DNA of 64,000 bases from contig NZ_CP040396.1 of assembly GCF_005577435.1 (NCBI RefSeq), positions 3,104,501 through 3,168,500 on the forward strand. Direction: 5' to 3'. Below, piece after piece: positions 38,389-46,212 of this stretch. Position 1 is the stretch's first letter; each line of letters opens with the position of its first letter. The DNA comes from Paenibacillus algicola. GTDB lineage: Bacteria; Bacillota; Bacilli; Paenibacillales; Paenibacillaceae. The notes beneath the pieces are model-generated. The model did not search any database, was not told the DNA's origin, and saw nothing but the letters and a program-made list of their open reading frames with translations. The position numbers and the translations under genes are program-made.

Positions 38389-39582
38389 ATGGCGCTTGAG
38401 AAACCATGGGAACTCACGCACATTGAATATGATGATCAGGATGAAGCCTGGCATTTGTTTGTCGATTTCGAGAAAGGCGCTGAGTTCGCTTGTCCCAACT
38501 GCGGGGCATCAAGCAAGGTTCATGATACTGCCCAGAAACATTGGCGGCATCTTGATTTCTGGAATTGGAAAACCTATATCCATGCCAGAGTACCAAGAAC
38601 AGAGTGCGCGAATTGCGGTAAAATATTGCTTCTCCCTGTTGCATGGTCACGTCCGAAGTCACACTTTACGCTGTATTTTGAAGCCTGGGCCATGCGTCTC
38701 ATGGCAGAAATGCCTGTGAATGCTGCCGCCCGTGAGCTTCGAGAGCATGATACCCGCATGTGGCGGATCTTTCGTTACTACGTGAATACAGCGATGACAG
38801 CATTGGATTTGTCGAAAGTGAAGCGAGTTGCCGTGGATGAGACTTCTGCACGCCGTGGCCATCGTTATATTACGTTGTTTGTAGATGTCGATACCAAGTT
38901 AGTGCTGTACGCGACGGAAGGCAAAGGGAAAGTTACCCTTGTACGCTTTCACAACCATTTGCTGGATCAAGGCGTAGAACCCGCGCAGATACAGGAGTTT
39001 TGCAGCGACATGTCGGTCTCTTTTATAAGCGGGATTGAAGAGCAGTTTCCCACAGCAGCATTGACTTTCGATAAATTTCATGTGATGAAGTTGGTCAATG
39101 AAGCCGTTGACGATGTGCGTAAATCGGAACAAAAAGAAGCTCCGCAACTCAAGAAAACAAAGTATCTCTGGTTAAAGAATGAAGCCAATCTAAAGACGGA
39201 GCAGAAGGAAGAACTGCAAAGTCTCAAAGACAGCAACTTGAAGACGGGCAGAGCATATCGCTTAAAGCTCGCGATGCAGGACTTATGGACGACGCCTCAT
39301 CTACTTGCTGATGTGTATCTTCGTGAATGGGTCGGCTGGGCGAGACGATCTCAACTGGAGCCCATGATGAAACTTGCTAAAACCATTAAAACGCATGAAG
39401 AAGGCATACTTCGATGGTTTCATAGTAAGATGACAAACGGATTGCTTGAGGGTATTAATGGACTTGTTCAAGCTTCTAAACGCAAAGCTCGCGGATACCG
39501 AAACGTGAATAATTTGATTGCTATGGTTTACATGACTGCTAACAAAACACGACTTCCAGCCCTCGCTGCACGAAGGAGCTGA
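38389..39582 (+). CDS. ISL3-family transposase
   Basis: About 397 residues starting at MALEKPWELTHIEY (38389), the usual ISL3 beginning; an ATG at 38374 is also in frame. A zinc finger (CPNCGASS, ECANCGK) is followed by the DDE domain with VAVDETSARRGHRY (first Asp), LTFDKFHVMKLVNEAV (second Asp) and GLLEGINGLVQASKRKARGYR (Glu). Full-length and apparently intact. Confidence 0.88.
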   Translation: MALEKPWELTHIEYDDQDEAWHLFVDFEKGAEFACPNCGASSKVHDTAQKHWRHLDFWNWKTYIHARVPRTECANCGKILLLPVAWSRPKSHFTLYFEAWAMRLMAEMPVNAAARELREHDTRMWRIFRYYVNTAMTALDLSKVKRVAVDETSARRGHRYITLFVDVDTKLVLYATEGKGKVTLVRFHNHLLDQGVEPAQIQEFCSDMSVSFISGIEEQFPTAALTFDKFHVMKLVNEAVDDVRKSEQKEAPQLKKTKYLWLKNEANLKTEQKEELQSLKDSNLKTGRAYRLKLAMQDLWTTPHLLADVYLREWVGWARRSQLEPMMKLAKTIKTHEEGILRWFHSKMTNGLLEGINGLVQASKRKARGYRNVNNLIAMVYMTANKTRLPALAARRS

Positions 39583-39680
39583 ACTCGTCAGTTCCCTCTT
39601 TCCCTTTATACCAGATTTTAAAGAAACTCTCAGATCTAAGCGATCCTATGAATCTACAGAATTCGGTGTTAGCCACTCAA

Positions 39681-39694
39681 TCCAGCGAAGAGCC
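39681..39694. repeat. Right terminal inverted repeat of the ISL3 element
   Basis: TCCAGCGAAGAGCC reads on the minus strand as GGCTCTTCGCTGGA, the typical ISL3 end. The matching left repeat is not found upstream of 38374, so the left end is lost. The 230 bases from here to the nitrilase gene hold no gene I can support. Confidence 0.65.
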
Positions 39695-39926
39695 TAATTT
39701 TATTTGTCAGTTACGGTTCAACTTAATACTTAAAAGTAGTATAAGTTAAAGCTTAGGTATTTAGCAGGTTTCTTTAAAAGATGACTAGAATTAATATCCC
39801 AATATAGAATTTTTCTTGTTGATTCCATTTGGTAGATTTAGAGGATTTTGATGATCATTGTCGAAGATAAAATTTAGAAGTGCTGCTGGAAGCAGTAAGG
39901 AATGGTTTGGGAGCGGAGCGATAGTG

Positions 39927-41456
39927 ATGAAGGTAACGTTAGACCAATTCAAGAAGTGTTTATTCCATAGAAATCTTGAAGTGATGAACTTCGAAGATCT
40001 TTCCTGTAGAATCCGAGGATTGCATAAAGATGAAGAAATTTGTAAATCGGATACTCAGGAGACATTCGATTCGTTGTTGGAGCTATATGCCCACTTCTAT
40101 AGCATAATGGAGGCCAATCTGCACATTCTTGGAACTGCATTGAACTTTCAGGAGGACTTGCGAAAGCGTCGGGTTGAGTGTGAGTCAAGCGTGGAGCGCA
40201 AGTGGATAAGGCATCTGACAGAATACGCCTATATTTCAGTCGAAGATTTCCATCCAGAGTCATTAAGCTTGATCCAGGGGGATTTCCAGGATGCTTCAAC
40301 GCGGGAGCAGCTTTTACTGCTGCTTTATGTATGGGTGAGGCGTCTGGATTTATTTTTGGGTTACATGGATTACCGCTCTACAGCCACGCAAGGACTTTTT
40401 CCTTATGAGGTCAGTCGGGGCCGGTTAATAAAAAAATATCGAAACACCTTAGGTCTTCATGTGCAGGAACAGACGCATAAATCATTAACCGATCCCAACT
40501 ACTTGGACTTGCGGAATGATATTAGCTCGGTGTTTCTCATTCCCCGAACGTCAGATAGCTACAAGGTCAAGCCGGTTTCCGTGAGTGACGCCCAGCACAT
40601 CCAGATGGTCAATTTAACTAAGGATTGGGACCATGTCCGGTTCGGTTTTTTTCCTGGGCTACTGGAGAGCTTCGATGAGTATGATTGGCATTCGGAAGAC
40701 CGCGGCCACGGAGAGACTCTGTTTCATTTTAAAGAGGTTCAGCGGGAGTCCTACCGGGAATCTGTACTGCAGGCAGTTCAAGCTCTTGCGGAGCGGATGC
40801 CCCATTTTATAATGCTGCCAGAACTAACGACGCCCTTTGGGTTACAAGACCAAATAGGACAACTATTCTCTTCCGGCAAAGCGGACGGGTTAGTGATGCC
40901 TGGAAGTTTCCATGTCTCCGGAGAAGAACTAGGAGATGGACATGAACCTGGAAGGGTCTACAATTACTCGCAGGTATGGTCTAAAAATGGGCGTAAGTTG
41001 GTAGGCGTCTACAAGATGAATCGGTTTGAATTCACCGCTAAAGAGCCTTGCTGCGAATCCCTGAAGCCATACTTAAAAAGCAAAGGTGTGGAACAAATTG
41101 ATTATACGCACAGGACCCTTCAATTGATAGAGACACCTATGGGGCTTGTGGCGGTACTTATCTGTGTGGATGCCATCGTGGATCAGGTGGAGCAAATTTT
41201 AAAGGATTACCATGTTGCATTGGTGTTCGTAATGGCCATGACTGGTAACCCTGGAGGAAGCCACTTTGAGGAGAAAATGAAGCGGTTGGGCAAGTGCAAC
41301 CAAGCGGTGACTGTTGTATGTAATAACCCACTGGGGCTTCAGCTTACCGGCAAAAGTCATACTGTTGTAGTGTACTTCCCGTTACCAAATAAGGTCTATA
41401 CTGATGAGAGACGGGATTTTATCATCGATGTCGGTGAAATGTACAGAAACGGTTGA
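39927..41456 (+). CDS. Nitrilase-superfamily protein with a large helical N-terminal domain (509 aa)
   Basis: Start at ATG 39927, with GGAG 8 bases upstream; a longer frame from 39858 lacks a site. Residues 1-230 are mainly helical and unrecognised (LLELYAHFYSIMEANLHILG, QLLLLLYVWVRRLDLFLGYM). The C-terminal 270 residues carry a nitrilase (carbon-nitrogen hydrolase) fold with the full triad: Glu299 in MLPELT, Lys363 in YKMNRF and Cys413 in LICVDAI. Such enzymes hydrolyse nitriles or amides. Fused to a helical domain in a defence-rich island it could be an effector or signal-processing enzyme. I do not know a named system with this arrangement; a nitrilase domain does occur fused to RTs in the DRT1 defence system. 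Confidence 0.72.
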   Translation: MKVTLDQFKKCLFHRNLEVMNFEDLSCRIRGLHKDEEICKSDTQETFDSLLELYAHFYSIMEANLHILGTALNFQEDLRKRRVECESSVERKWIRHLTEYAYISVEDFHPESLSLIQGDFQDASTREQLLLLLYVWVRRLDLFLGYMDYRSTATQGLFPYEVSRGRLIKKYRNTLGLHVQEQTHKSLTDPNYLDLRNDISSVFLIPRTSDSYKVKPVSVSDAQHIQMVNLTKDWDHVRFGFFPGLLESFDEYDWHSEDRGHGETLFHFKEVQRESYRESVLQAVQALAERMPHFIMLPELTTPFGLQDQIGQLFSSGKADGLVMPGSFHVSGEELGDGHEPGRVYNYSQVWSKNGRKLVGVYKMNRFEFTAKEPCCESLKPYLKSKGVEQIDYTHRTLQLIETPMGLVAVLICVDAIVDQVEQILKDYHVALVFVMAMTGNPGGSHFEEKMKRLGKCNQAVTVVCNNPLGLQLTGKSHTVVVYFPLPNKVYTDERRDFIIDVGEMYRNG

Positions 41457-41554
41457 TAAAACGTAATTTATTGCATAGAATAAAGGAGAAGTGAAGTATC
41501 GGTGTAATGAATAAAGGGTAACATGTAATAATAGTGAAGTGGGGGTGTTGGAAA

Positions 41555-42364
41555 GTGAAGTTACTGGAGCATGCACTGCGTGATTTGAATACGGATTTAT
41601 CAGCGGATAATCCCCTATTGGATAGAAGGTTAACGACAGTACAAGATTATATTTGCCATTATGTGAACGCCCGCGATTATGATCGGTTGGTGGAGATTCG
41701 GGAGAGCTTGCTAGAGCTTGTTCAAGAATTGAATCATAAGGATCTACTGAACTTCCGTCTGGGGAGAATCTCCGCGTTGACTGAGGTAATCTGGGGGATT
41801 ACAGCGGATCATCGACTTATGAGCGATGCTTCCGTGTTGGCGCCGAAGGAGCAAGCTTTTATCAGCAGTCTTCACCAACACAAGGAAATGACCAATTCCG
41901 AATTATCCAAACTATTCTATATGGAGCCTAATCATACTAGCAATGTATTGGCCAAGTTACGCAAGCTAGATTTTGTATTCGTCAGACCCTCCGGCAAAGA
42001 ACGATGGTACTCCTTGACGCCGATCGGTGAGAATGTAGCCCGTAAGTTGGATGAAGAACAGCAGCGTCAACAGCGAAAAAAAGTGGAGATAATAGCCGAA
42101 GATGACAATGCGCACGAGGTAATCCGACCAGAGCAGATGATGTTGTATGAAGAGGAAAAGTCGTATTTCAGGGAGCAAGGAACTTATCAAGACTCAGTCG
42201 TGTTAATGAATACATGGGGAGGGGAGGGAAGGAATTATGTCAAACCAAGAATGCATGGAAAAGGTAAACCAATGGTTCAGATCATTGGAAATGCCGCTTC
42301 AAGAGCTAGTGATTGCGAAGATCGGTTCTGGCAAAGAATCGATTTTGAACTATGTAGAGAGTAA
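41555..42364 (+). CDS. Winged-helix protein of the nitrilase operon
   Basis: About 269 residues from GTG 41555 (GGGGGTG 8 bases upstream). An N-terminal helical region is followed by a MarR-like winged helix at residues 92-160 (APKEQAFISSLHQHKEMTNSELS, HTSNVLAKLRKLDFV, RWYSLTPIGENVARKL). The tail is charged. The last 43 codons overlap the next gene in another frame for 128 bases, an unusually long overlap that could mean the C-terminus has been extended by a frameshift. A regulator of this operon, or a DNA-binding subunit of a three-part system. Confidence 0.65.
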   Translation: MKLLEHALRDLNTDLSADNPLLDRRLTTVQDYICHYVNARDYDRLVEIRESLLELVQELNHKDLLNFRLGRISALTEVIWGITADHRLMSDASVLAPKEQAFISSLHQHKEMTNSELSKLFYMEPNHTSNVLAKLRKLDFVFVRPSGKERWYSLTPIGENVARKLDEEQQRQQRKKVEIIAEDDNAHEVIRPEQMMLYEEEKSYFREQGTYQDSVVLMNTWGGEGRNYVKPRMHGKGKPMVQIIGNAASRASDCEDRFWQRIDFELCRE

Positions 42365-42926
42365 GTTTCCAGATATTCTGGAGCCACTCCGGACGGTTTT
42401 GTCAGATCTGGAGTCTCGCTCTAAACATAAAAATTCCTTGGAGTTAGCAGAGGAATTGGAGAAAGAGGGTTTTCAGGAACGACTGTTTCTCAACAAGTTG
42501 TTAGAAATGACTGGTATCCTTTTGAAGCCCTACAAGGATGCAAGCTATCTGCGTAGTCTGGAGGTGTCTGAATACCGAAGGTTCATCCGAACCGTCATTA
42601 CGGACGTATATGTAGACCGAAAGTATATCACCCCCAAGAGGTTGATTCAGGAGTACACGACGGACCAACCGGAAGAATGTAAGCGGGCGTATGCCGTTAT
42701 CCGGTTCATCTTAAATTCCTTCTACAGACATAATTCCTCTTTTGAAATTGTGGAGAATTATATGAGTAAGCGGCTGGATTTGCCAATGGATAAGGTTGAA
42801 GATTTCATTCGGGAGATGGAAAAAAACCGGGATGGGCTGGAGCGATACTTCCTGCTCGAGCAGCTATCCAAGTTGAACGACACTCTCAACGAACTTGCCG
42901 CTGGAGTGGAAGACGATGATGAATAA
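42237..42926 (+). CDS. Hypothetical helical protein of the nitrilase operon (229 aa)
   Basis: It has a strong ribosome site (GGGAGGGAAGGA) just before ATG 42237. The protein is almost entirely helical, charged, with no signal or membrane segment and no recognised motif; it ends in acidic VEDDDE. It follows the winged-helix gene with overlap and is closed by a terminator at 42946, so the three genes form one transcript. Its function is unknown; a structural or adaptor role is only a guess. Confidence 0.65.
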   Translation: MSNQECMEKVNQWFRSLEMPLQELVIAKIGSGKESILNYVESKFPDILEPLRTVLSDLESRSKHKNSLELAEELEKEGFQERLFLNKLLEMTGILLKPYKDASYLRSLEVSEYRRFIRTVITDVYVDRKYITPKRLIQEYTTDQPEECKRAYAVIRFILNSFYRHNSSFEIVENYMSKRLDLPMDKVEDFIREMEKNRDGLERYFLLEQLSKLNDTLNELAAGVEDDDE

Positions 42927-42945
42927 ATAATACGGAAACGTGAAG

Positions 42946-42973
42946 CGGTTGAGCAAAAGCTTAACCGTTTTTT
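42946..42973 (+). terminator. Terminator of the nitrilase operon
   Basis: CGGTTGAGC and GCTTAACCG (one G-U pair) around AAAA, followed by six T residues. Confidence 0.85.
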
Positions 42974-43030
42974 AATGATTCTTGTAGCAGCAAGGCATTC
43001 TGCCTTAAACAATTTCAGGGCAGAATCGAC

Positions 43031-43160
43031 AGCTGGAGCGACTGGATTAGCTATGAGGGGAATGCGGTGGCTACGGGAGAGGAATAGTTTGAAGCGTAAG
43101 CTGGAATGTAGCATTGATTTCGAAGTACATCGCTCATGTGGCGTTGTACTTCTTTGTGCT
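43031..43160. repeat. Right copy of the 130-bp direct repeat
   Basis: Matches 32594-32723 with four substitutions. It carries an orphan copy of the last 19 codons and the stop of the sulfurtransferase gene, without the gene. The island ends here. Confidence 0.92.
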
Positions 43161-43307
43161 TGTTACCGGAACCATGATGGGGCCAGCCCCGTGATTCCAC
43201 TCATTCAGTATGACCAGCTACCGATCTTCCATAATAGCTTGAGCTAATGTTAGCTTCTACATTTGTCAAAGATTTAGATACAAATACACGTTCCTACTCT
43301 TACATAT

Positions 43308-43318
43308 TATGCTATAAT
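43308..43318 (+). promoter_or_regulatory. Extended -10 promoter of the toxin gene
   Basis: TATGCTATAAT fits the extended -10 form (TRTGNTATAAT). No convincing -35 is present. Confidence 0.55.
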
Positions 43319-43384
43319 TAACTAGGCATGTGGAACGACTTGCAAGGGTGGTCGGCTACCTCTCTATAGAAGGGAGGGATGCTC

Positions 43385-43492
43385 ATGGAGGTTAAGGATG
43401 CACTGACATTGATGATTAGTTTTGGTGCGCTCATTGTAGCGCTGCTTACGCTGGTCGTCGCCATTGTCACTGCATTGAACCAAAAGAAATAG
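43385..43492 (+). CDS. Holin-like toxin peptide (35 aa), type I toxin-antitoxin type
   Basis: The frame from ATG 43385 encodes MEVKDALTLMISFGALIV, a long hydrophobic run and a tail of QKK, the pattern of the putative holin-like toxin family in Bacillus and Paenibacillus. One membrane helix is predicted. GGGAGGG lies upstream. Two hairpins with GACCGC/GCGGTC stems follow, as in loci with an antisense RNA antitoxin. The peptide probably damages the membrane when the RNA is lost. Confidence 0.72.
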   Translation: MEVKDALTLMISFGALIVALLTLVVAIVTALNQKK

Positions 43493-43605
43493 ACCGCCCC
43501 CCTGCAAGGTAGCGGTCTATTACTGATCGTTTCACCGAAGCCGACCGCCTTTGAAGCGGTCTATCGTGCCAAGGAGTCGTGTTCGCGCACGGCTCCTTCT
43601 TTAGT
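43491..43605. ncRNA. Hairpin region downstream of the toxin, probable antitoxin RNA/terminators
   Basis: AGACCGC/GCGGTCT (43491-43518) and GACCGC/GCGGTC (43543-43561) repeat the same stem. GGAGTCGTG/CACGGCTCC followed by TTCTTTAGTTTT (43573-43605) ends the toxin mRNA. On the minus strand the first stem is followed by ATTTCTTTT, which could end an antisense RNA running toward the toxin gene. The antitoxin promoter was not located. Confidence 0.45.
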
Positions 43606-43734
43606 TTTATTATAACGACCTCTGTTTATACGTGCAATAAGGAGATGGGAAATTGGGTCCCCCATATAGAAAATGAACAAGAAGACATAAAATTTATACA
43701 AGAAGTAACGAACGTATTCCTTATAATTCATAAT

Positions 43735-43748
43735 TGTAAGCGCTTTAA
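43735..43748. promoter_or_regulatory. cre box upstream of the beta-helix gene
   Basis: TGTAAGCGCTTTAA has one mismatch to the cre consensus. It lies 8 bases after a TATAAT at 43722-43727, so CcpA would block transcription start. Confidence 0.6.
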
Positions 43749-43827
43749 TTCAAGAGGATTAGGAGGGTTGCATTCACGGATTGGGTAACCGCACCACATT
43801 ATTTTACTCAGAAAGGGAAGTGATGTC

Positions 43828-44817
43828 ATGTTTAATCTTCAACGCGCTTTACCCCCATTACGAAAGTCTGTACTCTATGCAGTGATGCTCTCGCTCACCT
43901 TGTTTACCGCTCCAACGGTCTCTCAGGCCGCATCGGTCACATGCAGTACGGCATCATGCCTCACCTCAGCCCTTGCGAATGCACAGCCTGGCGATGTGAT
44001 CACTCTTGCTGCAGGAGTCACGTTTACAGGTAACTTCGTCGCCGCGAAGAACGGCACAGCCTCTGCCAAAATCACCATTAAAGGCGCCAGCTCCACCAAC
44101 AAACCCATCCTTAACGGCGGCACGACCTCCAGCGGTTATGCGCTGTATATTACCGGAGATCATTACGATATCCGCAATGTGAAGGTGACCAATGCCAAAA
44201 AAGGCATCATGCTCGATCATGCCAACTACACCTGGATGGAATATGTGGATGTGTACAGCATTGGCGAGGAAGGCGTGCATTACCGGGACGGCAGCTCTAA
44301 TAATACCATTAAGAATTCGACTGTATCCGATACCGGAAAGCTGAACCCTGAGTATGGTGAAGGCGTTTATGTCGGTTCGGACGTTGGCAAGTGGGGCAGC
44401 TACATTAAAGAAACGAAAAACAACCGGATTTCATCCGTTACTTTCGGGCCTAATGTCCGGGCTGAGCATGTTGATATCAAGGAAGGATCTTCTGGAACTA
44501 CGGTTGAGAACTGTACTTTTAACGGGACAGGCATCGCCGGTGCCAATTATGCAGACAGCTTTATTGATGTAAAGGGCAATAATGATGTTATCAAAAATAA
44601 CGTCGGCTACCGAAACGGCAACAGCAAGATTGTAGACGCCTTCCAGGTGCACGAGCGCGTCAGCGGATGGGGACAAAATGCGAGCTTCACCGGGAACACC
44701 TTGTATCTGGATAATGCTACACCTTACGTGGTCAATACTGACACCGGCGCTACCGCAACAGCTTCAAACAATACCCGCAGCCCTTCCGGCAACATGTATA
44801 AGGGAAGCGTCAACTAA
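43828..44817 (+). CDS. Secreted right-handed beta-helix protein (polysaccharide-lyase-like)
   Basis: 329 residues. A signal peptide ends near VSQA-A (residue 34). The mature part shows repeated beta-helix rungs (ITIKGASSTNKPILNGG, YDIRNVKVTNAKKGIML, NTIKNSTVSDTG, TTVENCTFNG, VIKNNVGYRNGNS), a fold shared by pectate lyases and other polysaccharide lyases. Two Cys near the N-terminus (VTCSTASC) may form a disulfide. I cannot assign a lyase family or catalytic residues. A cre box upstream suggests carbon-regulated expression. It is monocistronic and ends at a strong terminator. Confidence 0.78.
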   Translation: MFNLQRALPPLRKSVLYAVMLSLTLFTAPTVSQAASVTCSTASCLTSALANAQPGDVITLAAGVTFTGNFVAAKNGTASAKITIKGASSTNKPILNGGTTSSGYALYITGDHYDIRNVKVTNAKKGIMLDHANYTWMEYVDVYSIGEEGVHYRDGSSNNTIKNSTVSDTGKLNPEYGEGVYVGSDVGKWGSYIKETKNNRISSVTFGPNVRAEHVDIKEGSSGTTVENCTFNGTGIAGANYADSFIDVKGNNDVIKNNVGYRNGNSKIVDAFQVHERVSGWGQNASFTGNTLYLDNATPYVVNTDTGATATASNNTRSPSGNMYKGSVN

Positions 44818-44818
44818 T

Positions 44819-44864
44819 CCCCCTCCCTCTCTTCTGCAAGAAATTGCCGTTGAGGGGGTTTTTT
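44819..44864 (+). terminator. Terminator of the beta-helix gene
   Basis: CCCCCTC pairs with GAGGGGG, followed by six T residues. Confidence 0.8.
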
Positions 44865-44890
44865 AATGATTTTGCTGTGTGGGTTGAGGC

Positions 44891-45577
44891 TTAAACGAGA
44901 TCCGGATGCTGAATCACACCGATATATTCATAGGAGGTTACCCTCCCGGATATCCCTTTGCCTAATGATCTCAATCTACCTTTATCCACCAGCAATTTGC
45001 AATATTTGATCACGGTGGTGGTGTGCAGCTCCAGTTCTCTCGCGGCAACGTACGGACGAAGCACCCGGTCGTGACGAATGGCTGCTCGCATGAGATCGCG
45101 CTCTATTTTGGAATACATCCGTTGCTCTGGCAATGCTTTGGCGGGCTGCCAAGCAAACAGGTAGGGAAACAAAATCGCTCGAAGGGTTGTCTGCAAAAAC
45201 GATGCATCTTCCTTTAACTGATCCAGCGAGACATAAAGCACCGTGCAGTCTTGAGATTGAAGAAACAGTCCACGATTTAAATCCATTCTATATTTTGTAC
45301 AATCCGTGCCGTGTGATCCGTAGTCCATGATCTCTATAGCAATTCGCGAGCCGCCAATTTCCCATAACAGATCTACATAATAGGACCTGCCGCGCCAGTC
45401 CCGAACCTCATACTCGGGATGAAGTCCGTCAAAATGCCCCGCAAGCGGCCACCAAACCCGTTCGACAAACAGACGATTCCCGTAGCCATGCCCTCTTTTT
45501 AGGGCGTCTAGCCGCTCCCCCTTTCTACGTTTGAGATGATCGTTCAACCACTCATCATGCTCCGCCTCATATCCCAC
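44891..45577 (-). CDS. Possible PD-(D/E)xK-like nuclease with C-terminal winged helix
   Basis: 228 residues from GTG 45577 (GAGGG 7 bases upstream). The middle has YYVDLLWEIGGSRIAIEIMDYG, which resembles the D-x(n)-E strand pair of restriction-endonuclease folds found in DUF559/DUF2726-like proteins, although the usual Lys after the Glu is absent. Residues 155-225 look like a winged helix (RPYVAARELELHTTTVIKYCKLLVDKGRL). It is a single gene between the beta-helix gene and the first repeat array. A DNA-binding regulator or an inactive nuclease fold is possible. I do not recognise a named family. Confidence 0.6.
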   Translation of the reverse strand: MGYEAEHDEWLNDHLKRRKGERLDALKRGHGYGNRLFVERVWWPLAGHFDGLHPEYEVRDWRGRSYYVDLLWEIGGSRIAIEIMDYGSHGTDCTKYRMDLNRGLFLQSQDCTVLYVSLDQLKEDASFLQTTLRAILFPYLFAWQPAKALPEQRMYSKIERDLMRAAIRHDRVLRPYVAARELELHTTTVIKYCKLLVDKGRLRSLGKGISGRVTSYEYIGVIQHPDLV

Positions 45578-45615
45578 ACTTCATCCCTCGCTTTATTGGT
45601 TATGCCCATAAACAT

Positions 45616-45660
45616 GTAAAAAGCCCCGCCCTTTCTCTCTCTCGAGAAAAAAGACGGGGC
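45616..45660 (-). terminator. Terminator at the left edge of repeat array 1
   Basis: On the minus strand GCCCCGTC...GGCGGGGC followed by TTTTT. No annotated gene ends into it, so it would stop a transcript coming through the repeat array. Confidence 0.65.
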
Positions 45661-45793
45661 ATGCTTTGCCTCGTTGTATCTATGCTCGCAGCATCCATCA
45701 CACATGAATTAACATTAGCGTATTTAGAGCTTAATACAACTGAGCCAACTTGTAAATGGGTATTATTTTTTTGAATCCACGACGTGGTGTCTG

Positions 45794-46140
45794 TGGCTGC
45801 AACGAGCTCGGTTTTTCGCGTTCGTTGGGCGCGGGGGCGGCTTGCGGACGCATCGTGTTCAGTTTTTCGTACTCGTTTGGCGCGGGGGCGGCTTGCGGGC
45901 GCATCCAGTTCGGTTTTTCGCGTTCGTTCGGCGCAGGGGCGGCCTACGGGCGCATCCAGTTCGGTTTTTCGCGTTCGTTCGGCGCAGGGGCGGCCTGCGG
46001 GCGCATCCAGTTCGGTTTTTCGCGTTCGTTTGGCGCGGGGGCGGCCTGCGGGCGCATCCAGTTCGGTTTTTCGCGTTCGTTGGGCGCGTGCGCAGCCTGT
46101 GGCTGCAACGAGCTCAGTTTTTCGCGTTCGTTTGCTCCGC
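45794..46140. repeat. Tandem 51-bp repeat array 1 (about 7 copies)
   Basis: The unit has a conserved part GGCGCGGGGGCGGCTTGCG, then a variable GGGCGCATCCAG, the core TTCGGTTTTT and a variable CGCGTTCGTT. The period is 51 bases. At least five of six frames are free of stops through it, giving spurious long frames on both strands. It lies between two terminators, downstream of the amidase gene. I see no start with a ribosome site and do not call a protein. Confidence 0.9.
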
Positions 46141-46170
46141 ATCCGCCCACAGCGTCGATTACAACACACC

Positions 46171-46205
46171 AAAAACCGGCACCTGGAAAGCTCCAAGTAC
46201 CGGTT
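46171..46205 (-). terminator. Terminator of the amidase gene
   Basis: On the minus strand AACCGGTACTTGG pairs with CCAGGTGCCGGTT, followed by TTT. Confidence 0.8.
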
Positions 46206-46212
46206 ACATAGG

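Larger units (their letters stand above)
32724..43030. mobile_element. Accessory (defence-type) genomic island between 130-bp direct repeats
   Basis: The stretch between the repeats has lower G+C than the surroundings in its left part. It contains a retron, a decayed integrase, three IS elements and an unfamiliar nitrilase-containing operon. The repeats begin in the 3' end of a conserved gene, the usual mark of site-specific integration, and the integrase remnant gives a possible agent. The first 290 bases (32724-33013) hold no gene I can support, only a hairpin GAAGGC-N6-GCCTTC at 32887-32904. Confidence 0.65.

Noticed and set aside
32594-43160. The 130-bp repeats as an IS target-site duplication
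   Set aside because: Far too long for any transposase target duplication; the four mismatches also do not fit a fresh duplication.
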